Positions 18,250-27,184 are shown, counted from the stretch's first letter. The stretch is DNA of 64,000 bases from Streptomyces sp. Tue6028 (GCF_002300165.1 NZ_MLCE01000032.1:130057-194056); one strand, 5' to 3'. Notes: generated by a model from the sequence alone, not told the origin. A program made the numbers and translations.

Positions 18250-18280
18250 GGAGGACGGTCAGCCCTTCTGACCGTCCTCC
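18250..18280. terminator. 13-bp hairpin overlapping the stop codon of the convergent gene
   Basis: GGAGGACGGTCAG pairs perfectly with CTGACCGTCCTCC over CCCTT. It begins 11 bases after the permease stop and includes the last codons and stop of the opposite gene, so the coding end of that gene doubles as terminator sequence. Confidence 0.7.
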
Positions 18281-18924
18281 AGCGCGGCCACCGCCGCCTT
18301 GGCCGCCTTGATGGCGCCCTTGTTGATCTCGTCGGTGCCGGGCGCCTTCTTCGTCTCGAAGTCGCTGCCGTTGTAGGTGATGATCACCACCGCGTTCGAC
18401 GCGCGGGCGATCACCACCCCCTCACGGGTCTGCTGCTTGTCCTCGGTGGTGAGGTTCACGACGGAGTACGCCGAGTCACCGAGCCCGGGAACCGCCCCTC
18501 CGCCGCTCTTGTCCGCGATGCGCCCCTCGTACGATTTCTGTGCCGCTTGGTCCGACTCCTTGATCTCGTACGAGACGTCGAGCCAGCGGTAGTCGAACCC
18601 CTTCAGGGCGTTCCAGGAGCAGGTGCGGCGCACCGACTTGTCCGTCGACGGGATCTCCTGGCCTGCCGTCTTGGCGCCCGGGACCAGGGACTTGAGCGTG
18701 GCCGTCGGCACGCTTCCGCAGGGCGCGGGCGACGCCGTGAACGTCTTGGTGGCCGCCGATGTCGACGGAGCGGATGCCGTACTGGTCTTCTTTTGGGGCG
18801 ATTTATGCTCCGCGGTGGGGGTCGCGGCGAACGGGCCGGACGTCAGGGCCCAGCCCGCCGAGGCGAGCACGGCCACCGGCAGCAGACGCGCGGTGAGGGC
18901 GAGCGGCAGAGGAAGAGAACGCAC
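18259..18924 (-). CDS. exported DUF3558-like protein
   Basis: The 221-residue product (GTG start) has an N-terminal hydrophobic segment (residues 5-30) that looks like a signal peptide or anchor, with no lipobox Cys. A Ser/Thr/Ala/Lys-rich linker runs to about residue 65. The globular part has two cysteines, one in PAPCGSV and one in RRTCSWN, spaced as in DUF3558-type lipoprotein domains, which suggests a disulfide outside the membrane. The function is unknown. It is monocistronic and convergent with the permease gene. Confidence 0.7.
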   Translation of the reverse strand: MRSLPLPLALTARLLPVAVLASAGWALTSGPFAATPTAEHKSPQKKTSTASAPSTSAATKTFTASPAPCGSVPTATLKSLVPGAKTAGQEIPSTDKSVRRTCSWNALKGFDYRWLDVSYEIKESDQAAQKSYEGRIADKSGGGAVPGLGDSAYSVVNLTTEDKQQTREGVVIARASNAVVIITYNGSDFETKKAPGTDEINKGAIKAAKAAVAALEDGQKG

Positions 18925-19092
18925 GGCTCACTTCTCGTGGGGGACGGTGCGGAGCGGGTCCGCACTGCGGACGGGACGCCAGTGTCACACGAGTCCATGT
19001 GGGGCGGTAGTGCCAACTCGCTCCGTGCCTGTGCGGTGACTGCGGGGACACCACGCCCGTGCGGTGACAGCGGGACACCGGCTCACGGTCCG

Positions 19093-20046
19093 TCAGACGC
19101 TCCGTCGCGCGCTCCGCCGTGCGGTCACGAGCCACACCGCCGCCCGGAGCCGGACGCCGCGGGCCGTCTCGTACGGGCGCAGGGTGTCCTCCAGCGCGGC
19201 GCGGGTGTCGGGCGCGATCGGCCGACCCGGCGTGCGGGACAGCAGGAAGCGCACCGCGTCCGGGGCGTCGCGTCCCCACACCGTCTCCGTGTCGACCGGC
19301 GTCACCGCCACGTCCTCGTACACGCTCAGCGCCTCGCGGATCCGTGCCGGGTCGGAGAGCGAGGCCATCGCGGTCATCGCGGCGTGAGCGGACGGCCGGG
19401 TCTCAGAGGTACGCCGGTCCTCCGGGGCCGGAGCGGCGTCCGTCCCGGTGCGGGCACCGGCTTCCGAGGCCGGGTCCGTCCCGTCGTGCGCACCGGAGCG
19501 CGGTCCGGCGGCCCGTGCGGCTCCTTCCAGGAGGCGCGCGAAGAGGCCGAGGGCCCGCGACTCCTCCACGTCCGGACCCGCCGGCCGCGGGCAGACGAAC
19601 GCCAGTCGCCCGCCGGGCCGCAACGCCCGTGCCAGATTCCGGAACGCGGCCGCCTGATCCGCGAAGAACATCACACCGCCCCGGCTGATCAGCACGTCGT
19701 ACCCGGCGGGCGGGAAGGGGTGGACCTGCGCGTCGGCGAGCTCGTACGCCGCGTTCGGGACGCCCTCGGCCGCGGTGATCTCCCGAGCCCTGGCGATCAG
19801 CGGCGCCGAGATGTCCACCCCGACCGCGTGCCCGGTCGCGGCGAGCCGTGCCGCGATCCGCGTGGTCGCCCCGGCGCCGCAGCCCACGTCCAGGACGCGG
19901 TCGCCCGGTGCGATGTCCGCGCCCGCGAACAGCGCCTCGTTCACGCCGGAGACCATCGTGTCGTACCGCTCCTGATGGGCGGCCCAGTGCGCTCCGACGG
20001 GGCCGTTCCAGGCCTCCGCCTGCACGGAGTTGGCGATCGCGGTCAC
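19093..20046 (-). CDS. class I SAM-dependent methyltransferase
   Basis: The 317-residue protein starts at a GTG overlapping the preceding stop (GTGA). The Rossmann methyltransferase motifs are clear: VLDVGCGAGATT near residue 50 (SAM loop), VGVDIS (acidic end of strand 2), LADAQVHPFPPAGYDVLISRGG and LRPGGRLAFVCP. An unusual Pro/Ala/Arg-rich stretch of about 45 residues (from about 175) interrupts the C-terminal half. The methyl acceptor is unknown. Coupling to an AhpD-like gene suggests a shared role in small-molecule or stress chemistry. Confidence 0.8.
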   Translation of the reverse strand: MTAIANSVQAEAWNGPVGAHWAAHQERYDTMVSGVNEALFAGADIAPGDRVLDVGCGAGATTRIAARLAATGHAVGVDISAPLIARAREITAAEGVPNAAYELADAQVHPFPPAGYDVLISRGGVMFFADQAAAFRNLARALRPGGRLAFVCPRPAGPDVEESRALGLFARLLEGAARAAGPRSGAHDGTDPASEAGARTGTDAAPAPEDRRTSETRPSAHAAMTAMASLSDPARIREALSVYEDVAVTPVDTETVWGRDAPDAVRFLLSRTPGRPIAPDTRAALEDTLRPYETARGVRLRAAVWLVTARRSARRSV

Positions 20047-21050
20047 GACGCCTCCCGGACCCGGCGCACGGGCAGGGCGCTCTCGATGCGGTCGACGGCG
20101 GCGAACGCGCCGTACGCCACGAGATGCACCAGACAATGGTCGGAATGCTCCGGTCCGCGCCACGCCGTCACGTCCTCGTCCGTGATCCGGTACGGAGCGA
20201 GGGCCGCCAGCAGCGCGAGACGTGCCCCGGGGCGGGACCGGCCCGGCAGGGCGTCCCACGCGAGCGGCGGGTGCGTGCCGTCCCACCGCCCGACCACGTC
20301 CCGTACGAGCAGCCGGTCGGCCTCGTCGAGAAGTCCCGCGCCCTGCAGGGCGGCGTCGCGCAGGGCGGCGTAGGCGGGACCGACGGAGGTGCCGAGCGCC
20401 CAGCCGGGACCGGGGTCCGTGGTGTCGAGCAGCGACGTCCCCGCGCCCGGGGCCGGGCGGCGGCGCACCGTCCGCGCGAACGAGCGCCCCGCCAGACTCC
20501 GCACCGCCCGGAACCGCTGGATGTTGCCCGGCAGCAGGTTCTCCGTCAGCAGCGCCGACACGATCCGGTTGATGAAGTGGAAGGAGAGCACGGTGCCGAT
20601 GAACGCGGGGGCGTGCGCGGCAGGAAAGGGGTACGGCCTCAGCTCCCGCGCGCCGGGGGTCCGGGTCGCCCGGCCCCAGGCCAGTACACGCGCGTGCTCC
20701 GCGTCGGCAGGCGTGTCGCCGCGGGCCACGGACTCCGCGAGCGCGTGGTCGCCGGTGGCGTGCAGCAGCATCGTGTGCGCGTCCACACAGAACGGGCAGC
20801 GGTTCGCCTGGGACACCCCGAGTGCCGCGAGCTCCTTGTCCGCCCGCGCGCCGGCGCCCGCGACGAGCGACTCGCGCATCAACGCCCAGGAGGCGGCCAT
20901 GAGTTCGGGTGCGGAGGAGAGGACCACGAAGGTCGGCGGACGCGCGATGCCGAAGTCGTCGGAGAGCTGGGCGTAGACCTCGGCGGTCCGTCCCGTCGCC
21001 GCGTCGGGCGGCGGTGGGGTGGTGTACCGGAAGGGGCTGGAGAGCGGCAT
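20043..21050 (-). CDS. AhpD-like / carboxymuconolactone decarboxylase-family protein
   Basis: This 335-residue protein has the AhpD-core signature CPFCVDAH (Cys85, Cys88, His92), the thiol pair and histidine used by alkylhydroperoxidase D-type enzymes. The fold appears doubled, with a second weaker half (LLVRDVVGRWDG, CLVHLVAYGAF) lacking the cysteines. It may act in peroxide detoxification or as a lyase; the family is broad. GGAGGCATGAC precedes the ATG. It is translationally coupled to the methyltransferase and divergent from a sensor-kinase gene across a 230-bp region with overlapping palindromes. Confidence 0.75.
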   Translation of the reverse strand: MPLSSPFRYTTPPPPDAATGRTAEVYAQLSDDFGIARPPTFVVLSSAPELMAASWALMRESLVAGAGARADKELAALGVSQANRCPFCVDAHTMLLHATGDHALAESVARGDTPADAEHARVLAWGRATRTPGARELRPYPFPAAHAPAFIGTVLSFHFINRIVSALLTENLLPGNIQRFRAVRSLAGRSFARTVRRRPAPGAGTSLLDTTDPGPGWALGTSVGPAYAALRDAALQGAGLLDEADRLLVRDVVGRWDGTHPPLAWDALPGRSRPGARLALLAALAPYRITDEDVTAWRGPEHSDHCLVHLVAYGAFAAVDRIESALPVRRVREAS

Positions 21051-21204
21051 GTCATGCCTCCTGGTTCGGGCGGGAGCGGCACCTTCGGCGGCGCCGGATG
21101 CCGTGTGCTGTGCCGTGAGAACCCTGGCCCGGCCGGGGCCCCGGGGGCGTCGTACACCCGGAGGCGATGCGGGCTGCTCCACCGGGCCCGGGAAAGGCGC
21201 GGTC

Positions 21205-21224
21205 TACTCCGCCGGGAGTACTCC
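21205..21224. promoter_or_regulatory. overlapping palindromes in the divergent AhpD-like/kinase promoter region
   Basis: TACTCC-GCCG-GGAGTA (21205-21220) overlaps GGAGTACTCC (21215-21224), both perfect. They lie 57-76 bases before the kinase start and 155 bases before the AhpD-like start, so a bound regulator such as the neighbouring response regulator could affect either gene. Confidence 0.4.
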
Positions 21225-21280
21225 GGGCGCCCTCCACAGGTCTGACGCGGGTGTCGTCCCCGCCGCATAAAGTGCCGAAC

Positions 21281-22393
21281 ATGCAGCTCGACCGGGCCAC
21301 CCGCAGGCGCCTGGCCGACACGGCCCTCGCGGTCGTCGTCGGCGCGCTCGTGCTGACCGCGGCCGCCTTCGACGCCGACACGACCCCCGTCGACCTCGCC
21401 CTCGTCGCCCTGGGCTCACTGGCCCTCGCCGCCTACCGCAGCACCCCGCGCGCCGTGCTGGCGATCACCACGGTCACCACCACCGCGTACGTCGTGCACG
21501 CCCATCCCGGCTCGCTGTCCGCGCTCCCGGTGCTGAGCGCCGTCCACACGGCGGCACGAGCCGGTCGCCGCGGAGTGGCCGCGCTGGCGAGCGTCGCGTT
21601 CCTCGCGGGCTTCGCGACCGCGGGCCCCACGACCCAGGAGCTCGTGGAGCGGACGACGCTGCTCACCGGCTGGTTCCTCTGCGCCCTGGTCACCGGCCTC
21701 GCCGACCGGAACTGGCAGGCGTACCTGCGGCAGACGGAGCAGCGCGCCCTGGAGGCCGAACGCACCCGCGAGGAGGCGGCCCTGCGGCGCGCCGGCGAGG
21801 AACGGCTGCGCATCGCACGGGAGTTGCACGACTCGCTCACGCACAGCATCTCGATCGTCAAGCTCCAGGCCGGGGTGGCCGTGCACCTCGCCCGCAAACG
21901 CGGCGACGAGATACCGCCCGCGCTGCTCGCCATCCAGGAGGCGAGCGGCGAGGCGATGCGTGAACTGCGCTCCACCCTGGAGGTGTTGCGCACCGACGAG
22001 CCGACCGGAACGCCGGCTGTGCTCGTGGAGCGGGCGCGCGCCGCGGGCCTCGCCGTCGACCTCCGGGTGACCGGCGAGGAACGGCCCCTGACGGCGACCG
22101 TGGACCGCGCCGCGTACCGCATCGTGCAGGAGGCCCTCACCAACGCCGCCCGGCACGCGGGACCCGCCAAGGTCCTGGTCGAACTCGGTTACGCGCAGCA
22201 GGAGTTGACGATTCGCGTCGACGACGACGGCACCGCGCGGACCTCCTGCGCACCCGTCCCCGGCATCGGACTGACCGGAATGCGCGAGCGCGTCCAGGCC
22301 CTGGGCGGCACCCTGCACGCCGCCCCGCGCACCGAGGGCGGCTTCTCGGTCCGGGCCGCCCTTCCACTGTGCCCGCCCGGGGACGCCCCGTGA
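21281..22393 (+). CDS. two-component sensor histidine kinase (NarX/DesK type)
   Basis: The 370-residue protein has four or so transmembrane helices in the first 140 residues without a large outer loop. A short coiled coil follows, then a HisKA_3 dimerisation domain with His183 in ARELHDSLTHSI, and an HATPase domain (QEALTNAARHAG as N-box, GIGLTGMRERV as G-box). It probably senses a membrane or intracellular signal and phosphorylates the overlapping response regulator. The upstream in-frame extension is rejected because it crosses the promoter palindromes. Confidence 0.88.
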   Translation: MQLDRATRRRLADTALAVVVGALVLTAAAFDADTTPVDLALVALGSLALAAYRSTPRAVLAITTVTTTAYVVHAHPGSLSALPVLSAVHTAARAGRRGVAALASVAFLAGFATAGPTTQELVERTTLLTGWFLCALVTGLADRNWQAYLRQTEQRALEAERTREEAALRRAGEERLRIARELHDSLTHSISIVKLQAGVAVHLARKRGDEIPPALLAIQEASGEAMRELRSTLEVLRTDEPTGTPAVLVERARAAGLAVDLRVTGEERPLTATVDRAAYRIVQEALTNAARHAGPAKVLVELGYAQQELTIRVDDDGTARTSCAPVPGIGLTGMRERVQALGGTLHAAPRTEGGFSVRAALPLCPPGDAP

Positions 22394-23058
22394 TCAGGGT
22401 GGCGCTCGTCGACGACCAGGCCCTCATGCGCGCCGGCTTCCGCGCCCTGCTGGAGGCGGAGGACGGCATCGAGGTGGTGGGCGAGGCCGCCGACGGCGAG
22501 CAGGGGCTCGCGCTCGTCCGCGCGCAGATCCCCGACATCGCCCTCGTCGACGTGCAGATGCCCGTGATGACGGGCATCGAGGCGACCCGCCGTATCGCGG
22601 CCGACCCCGCGCTCTCCGGCGTACGCGTCGTCATCCTCACCAACTACGGCCTGGACGAGTACGTCTTCGAGGCGCTGCGGGCCGGAGCCAGCGGTTTTCT
22701 GCTCAAGGACACCGAACCGGCCGATCTGCTCCAGGCCATCGAGGTCGTCGCGCTCGGCGAGGCGCTGCTGTCCCCGTCCGTGACCCGGACGCTGATCGGG
22801 GAGTTCGTGGCCCGTCCCCCCGACCGGGCCACGGCGCCGGGACTCGAATGCCTCACCCGTCGTGAACGCGAGGTCACCGCGCTCGCCGCGCGCGGCCTGA
22901 CCAACGAGGAGATCGCCGCGCACATGGTGATCAGTCCGCTGACGGCCAAGACCCACATCAGCCGCGCGATGACGAAGCTGGGAGCCCGCGACCGCGCCCA
23001 ACTGGTCGTCTTCGCCTACGAGTCGGGCCTCGTCACGGCGCGTGGGCACGCGGAGTGA
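22390..23058 (+). CDS. NarL/FixJ-type response regulator
   Basis: The 222-residue protein starts at a GTG overlapping the kinase stop. A receiver domain carries Asp54 in LVDVQMP as phospho-acceptor, with VALVDD at the start and Lys in LLKDTEP. A LuxR-type HTH follows (LTRREREVTALAARGLTNEEI). It is the cognate partner of the preceding kinase and a DNA-binding regulator of unknown targets; the divergent AhpD-like/methyltransferase pair is the nearest candidate. Confidence 0.9.
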   Translation: MIRVALVDDQALMRAGFRALLEAEDGIEVVGEAADGEQGLALVRAQIPDIALVDVQMPVMTGIEATRRIAADPALSGVRVVILTNYGLDEYVFEALRAGASGFLLKDTEPADLLQAIEVVALGEALLSPSVTRTLIGEFVARPPDRATAPGLECLTRREREVTALAARGLTNEEIAAHMVISPLTAKTHISRAMTKLGARDRAQLVVFAYESGLVTARGHAE

Positions 23059-23096
23059 GGACGTCCGTCGAGGCCGCCTCGTGCGATCATCGGTCC

Positions 23097-23753
23097 GTGA
23101 TCGCGACACACCGGAAGCGAATCCGTCCCGCCGCTCTCGCCTGTCTGCTGGCGCTCACCCTGAGCGGCTGCGGGCTCTCCGCGGAGCTGGACCGCGAGCG
23201 CAACCCCGCACGGGAACCCACCCCCGCGGCCACACGGACCCGCGCCACCCAGCCGTCCGCCCCCGCGGTCTCCGAGACGTCACCCGCCGTCCCCGGAGGG
23301 CCGGAGGCGTCACCTGCCGTCCCGGTCCAGCAGGACCGCGGCTGCCCGCCGTCCGGCCTGCGCGTCGGCACCGGCCCCGTCGACGCGGCCATGGGGTTGC
23401 GCGCCATGACCATCACGCTCACCAACTGCGGCAAGAAGGCGTACGAGTTGAAGGGGTACCCGTCCGTCCGGGTCCTCGACGCGCAGGGCGCCCCGATCCC
23501 CGGCGTGCGGACCGTGGAGGGCACCGACCAGGTGGCCATGGCACCCGAGGACCCCGGCCCCGAGGCACTCACGCTCGGTCCCGGCGAGAGCGCGCGGGCG
23601 GGCCTGTACTGGCGGATGGCCGCGGAGGACGGCACCTACCTGCGGGTCGCCCCGGCCGCGGGACGGAGCACCACGACCGTACGCCTGCCGGACCCCCTCG
23701 ACATCGGCCCGGAGAACACCCTGGGCACGACGGCCTGGGCACCGGCCCCCTAG
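23097..23753 (+). CDS. DUF4232-type lipoprotein
   Basis: The start is uncertain. GTG at 23097 gives a clean lipoprotein signal peptide (basic RKRIR, then a hydrophobic core, lipobox LSGC with Cys25). An earlier GTG overlapping the response-regulator stop would add 14 residues. After a Pro/Thr/Ala linker, the C-terminal 140 residues match the DUF4232 pattern (TITLTNCGKKAYELKGYPSV, LGPGESARAGLYWR), found in many exported actinobacterial proteins of unknown role. It may be co-transcribed with the two-component system. Confidence 0.75.
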   Translation: MIATHRKRIRPAALACLLALTLSGCGLSAELDRERNPAREPTPAATRTRATQPSAPAVSETSPAVPGGPEASPAVPVQQDRGCPPSGLRVGTGPVDAAMGLRAMTITLTNCGKKAYELKGYPSVRVLDAQGAPIPGVRTVEGTDQVAMAPEDPGPEALTLGPGESARAGLYWRMAAEDGTYLRVAPAAGRSTTTVRLPDPLDIGPENTLGTTAWAPAP

Positions 23754-23913
23754 GGGGCTTCGTTTGGATCAGCCCGGGTCCGCGACGCCCGGCACGGCAC
23801 CTCGCCGCGTTGTCGGACCACCCGAGTACGCCCAGTACGCAGGTGACCCTCCGCCTTGCGATGCACCGCACCGGACGCCGCGGACGATCCGACCTGATCC
23901 AAACGAAACCCCC
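23753..23913. repeat. 20-bp inverted repeats flanking 121 bases, with copy 2 of the 27-bp repeat
   Basis: GGGGGCTTCGTTTGGATCAG (23753-23772) faces CTGATCCAAACGAAACCCCC (23894-23913), matching at 19 of 20 positions. The left arm begins the 27-bp segment (23756-23782) found inverted at the left end of the window. The stretch lies between convergent genes, overlaps the end of the lipoprotein stop codon and is non-coding. It looks like a bidirectional terminator or a small repeated element. Confidence 0.65.
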
Positions 23914-23990
23914 TGGCGGGAGGAGCCGCGCGGCATCAGTCACGGCACTCGCGCGGTCCATCCCGGGGCGGGAGCCGCGCGCGGCACCGC

Positions 23991-25118
23991 TCACGGCACC
24001 CGCGCGGTCCATTCCGGGGCGCCGAACTTCGAGCGGGCCAGCTCCTGCGCCCGCGCCAGCTCCTTCGGCGTCACCTTGCCGTCCACCAGCCCGTACCGCC
24101 CGCGGAAGGAGTCGATCATCCGCTCGATGACCGCCTCGCGCGCCAGTCCCGTCTGACGCCGCAGCGGGTCGACCCGCTTCTTCGCGCTCTTCGTCCCCTT
24201 GTCGGAGAGCTTCTCCCGCCCGATGCGCAGCACTTCGAGCATCTTGTCGGCGTCGATGTCGTACGACATGGTCACGTGGTGCAGCACGGCGCCCGGACCG
24301 CCGCCGGGCCCGACCACCCGCTTCTGCGCGGCGCCCGCGATCTTCCCCTGATCCGTCGCGATGTCGTTCAACGGCTGGTACCAGGCCTTGATCCCCATGT
24401 CACCGAGCGCGCCCAGCACCCAGTCGTCGAGATACGCGTAGCTGTCCTGGAACGACAGGCCCTGGACCAGGGCCTCCGGCACCGAGAGCGAGTACGTGAT
24501 GGTGTTGCCCGGCTCCACGAACATCGCGCCGCCGCCGGAGATGCGGCGGACCACCTCGATGCCGTGCCGGGCGGCGCCCTCCGGGTCGACCTCGTTGCGC
24601 AGGGACTGGAAACTGCCGATGATCACGGACGGGGCGCCCCACTCCCACACCCGCAGCGTCGGCGCACGCCGGCCCGCGGCCACCTCCATGGTCAGCACCT
24701 CGTCCAGTGCCATGTGCAGGGCCGGGGACTGCGGCCCCTCGTGGATCAACTGCCAGTCGTAGTCCGTCCAGTCGGTGGCGTGCGCCAGCGCCCGGCGCAC
24801 CGCGATCCCGATGCCCTCCGACGTCAGGCCGTACATGACCGTGCCCTCGGGCAGTGCGGCGTCGATACGGGCGGCGAGACCCGCCGCGTCGGTGTCGGCC
24901 GGCGCACCCTCCAGCGCGTGATTGACGGCGTCCAGCGCCTCGTCCGGTTCGAGGAAGAAGTCGCCCGCCACGCGCGCGTGGCGCAGCACCGCGCCCTCGA
25001 CGTCCAGATCCACCACGACGAGCTTGCCGCCGGGGACCTTGTACTCACCGTGCACCGATCCGCCTCCGTTCAGTTCCACGAGGAGCAACGACGGCCGGCG
25101 GCGAATGATTCCGATCAT
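23991..25118 (-). CDS. lplA: lipoate-protein ligase A-like protein with N-terminal extension
   Basis: The 375-residue protein starts MIGIIRRRPS; the longer upstream frame has no support. A biotin/lipoate ligase domain starts near residue 115 (MALDEVLTMEVAAGRR) and contains RRISGGGAMFVEPGNTITY, the lipoate/adenylate-binding loop, and KIAGAAQKRV with the conserved Lys. Family members attach lipoate or octanoate to E2 and GcvH domains. The first 110 residues (LNGGGSVHGEYKVPGGKLV) form an extra domain seen in this actinobacterial subgroup, resembling the small accessory domain that can be encoded separately elsewhere. The gene is divergent from the second gamma-glutamyltransferase gene. Confidence 0.8.
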   Translation of the reverse strand: MIGIIRRRPSLLLVELNGGGSVHGEYKVPGGKLVVVDLDVEGAVLRHARVAGDFFLEPDEALDAVNHALEGAPADTDAAGLAARIDAALPEGTVMYGLTSEGIGIAVRRALAHATDWTDYDWQLIHEGPQSPALHMALDEVLTMEVAAGRRAPTLRVWEWGAPSVIIGSFQSLRNEVDPEGAARHGIEVVRRISGGGAMFVEPGNTITYSLSVPEALVQGLSFQDSYAYLDDWVLGALGDMGIKAWYQPLNDIATDQGKIAGAAQKRVVGPGGGPGAVLHHVTMSYDIDADKMLEVLRIGREKLSDKGTKSAKKRVDPLRRQTGLAREAVIERMIDSFRGRYGLVDGKVTPKELARAQELARSKFGAPEWTARVP

Positions 25119-25266
25119 TCCGGGCTCTTCCGGACCGGCGGGTCCGGTCCGTCGGACGTCCCGGAAGGCGCCCGTCCGTTCCGGCCGGGCCGGCCTGCCG
25201 TCCGGGCCGCGGCAAGTGCCATAGTCGGGGGCGAGGTTGATCGTTCGGCACAGCGAGGTGGCAGGC

Positions 25267-27096
25267 ATGTTCACGACCCGACCGACGCTCCAGGGCACCT
25301 TCGGCATGGTGTCCTCGACCCACTGGCTCGCCTCGCAGTCCGCGATGGCCGTCCTGGAGGACGGCGGCAACGCGTACGACGCCGCCGTCGCCGCGGGCTT
25401 CGTCCTGCACGTCGTCGAACCCCACCTCAACGGACCCGCGGGCGAGGTCCCGATCATCCTCGCCCCGGCCGGCGGCGAGGTACGGGTGCTCTGCGGCCAG
25501 GGTGTGGCGCCCGCGGGTGCGACGGTCGCCCACTACAGGGGGCTCGGGCTGGACCTGGTGCCCGGCACCGGGCCGCTCGCCGCCGCCGTGCCGGGAGCCT
25601 TCGACGCCTGGATGCTCCTGCTGCGCGACCACGGCACCAAGCCGCTCGCCGACGTCCTCGCGTACGCCATCGGATACGCCGAGGACGGCCACGCGCCCGT
25701 GGAACGCGTCGGCGAGACCGTCGAGACGGTGCGCGAGCTGTTCGAGACGGAGTGGACGACCTCGGCCGAGGTGTACCTGCCGGACGGCAGGGCGCCCCGC
25801 CCCGGCGAGCTGTTCCGCAACCCCGCCCTGGCCGCGACCTGGCGCCGGCTCCTCGCCGAGGTCTCCGAGGAGACCGGCCGGGTGGAACAGATCGAGGCCG
25901 CGCGCAGGGTCTGGCGCTCCGGCTTCATCGCGGAGGCCCTGGTGCGCCAGGCCCGCCGCCCCACCCTGGACACCAGCGGCGAGCGCCACACCGGCACCCT
26001 GACGGCCGCGGACCTCGCGGGCTGGTCCGCCACTTACGAACCGCCCGTGACCTACGACTGGCGCGGCTGGACCCTGTGCAAGGCGGGCCCCTGGAGCCAG
26101 GGCCCGGTCCTGCTGCAGCAGCTGGCCCTGCTGCCGCCCGAACTGCCCGCGTACGGCTCCGCCGAGTACGTCCACCTGCTCGTCGAGGGCTGCAAGCTCG
26201 CCATGGCCGACCGGGAGGCCTGGTACGGGGACGCCGACGACGTACCGCTCGACGAGCTGCTCTCCGAGTCGTACAACGCCGAGCGGCGGGCGCTCGTCGG
26301 CGACAAGGCGTCGTACGAGCTGCGTCCCGGCAGCCCCGGAGGACGCGTCCCGCGGCTGAGCGGGCACGCGCGCGTGCCCGCTCCGTGGGAACCCGGCTTC
26401 GACGCGCTCGCGGCGCCCGGCGCGGGCGAACCCACCGTGGCACGGTCGGCCCGCACGGCCCCGGAACCCGAGGTCGCGGCCGACGGCGGCACCCGGGGCG
26501 ACACCTGCCACCTCGACGTCGTCGACCGCTGGGGCAACATGGTCGCCGCCACGCCCAGCGGTGGCTGGCTCCAGTCCAACCCCGTCGTGCCCGAACTGGG
26601 TTTTCCGCTCGGCACACGGCTCCAGATGACCTGGCTGGAGGAGGGACTGCCCAACTCGCTCACACCGGGGCGCCGTCCCCGCACCACGCTCACCCCGTCG
26701 CTCGCCCTGCGGGACGGCGTCCCGGTCATGGCGTTCGGCACACCGGGCGGAGACCAGCAGGACCAGTGGCAGACGCACTTCTTCCTGGCCGTGGCGCTGC
26801 GCTCCGCCGTACGCGGCGGTCTCGACCTCCAAGGCGCCATCGACGCCCCGAACTGGCACAACGACAGCTTCCCCGGCTCCTTCTACCCGCGCGGCATGCA
26901 CCCCGGCAGCCTCACCGTCGAGTCCCGCACGGACGAGGCGGTCGTCGACGAGCTGCGGCGTCGCGGCCACGACGTCCAGGTCGGCGAGGCGTGGTCGGAG
27001 GGACGTCTGTGCGCGGTCGCGCGGGACCCCGCGACGGGCGTGCTGTCGGCCGCGGCGAATCCGCGGGGGATGCAGGGGTACGCGGTCGGACGCTGA
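25267..27096 (+). CDS. gamma-glutamyltransferase-family Ntn hydrolase, cytoplasmic
   Basis: This 609-residue homologue of gamma-glutamyltranspeptidase lacks a signal peptide, unlike the copy at 3.75 kb, so it should act in the cytoplasm. The likely self-cleavage nucleophile is Thr413 in GDTCHLDVVDRWGN, where the usual second Thr is Cys. The small subunit keeps GGDQQDQWQ in place of the usual GG-SPGG oxyanion region. The large-subunit start (ASQSAMAVLEDGGNAYDAAVA) is typical. Related proteins act on gamma-glutamyl compounds or as cephalosporin-type acylases, so the substrate is open. Translation start: ATG preceded by GAGGTGGCAGGC. Confidence 0.82.
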   Translation: MFTTRPTLQGTFGMVSSTHWLASQSAMAVLEDGGNAYDAAVAAGFVLHVVEPHLNGPAGEVPIILAPAGGEVRVLCGQGVAPAGATVAHYRGLGLDLVPGTGPLAAAVPGAFDAWMLLLRDHGTKPLADVLAYAIGYAEDGHAPVERVGETVETVRELFETEWTTSAEVYLPDGRAPRPGELFRNPALAATWRRLLAEVSEETGRVEQIEAARRVWRSGFIAEALVRQARRPTLDTSGERHTGTLTAADLAGWSATYEPPVTYDWRGWTLCKAGPWSQGPVLLQQLALLPPELPAYGSAEYVHLLVEGCKLAMADREAWYGDADDVPLDELLSESYNAERRALVGDKASYELRPGSPGGRVPRLSGHARVPAPWEPGFDALAAPGAGEPTVARSARTAPEPEVAADGGTRGDTCHLDVVDRWGNMVAATPSGGWLQSNPVVPELGFPLGTRLQMTWLEEGLPNSLTPGRRPRTTLTPSLALRDGVPVMAFGTPGGDQQDQWQTHFFLAVALRSAVRGGLDLQGAIDAPNWHNDSFPGSFYPRGMHPGSLTVESRTDEAVVDELRRRGHDVQVGEAWSEGRLCAVARDPATGVLSAAANPRGMQGYAVGR

Positions 27097-27184
27097 CGGC
27101 GGGACCCCTCGGAGTTCATCCGGATTCCACCCGGAGTGCACCGGGCATGCGGGGATTGTCAGCGGCGCGTGCTCTCATGGAGCC

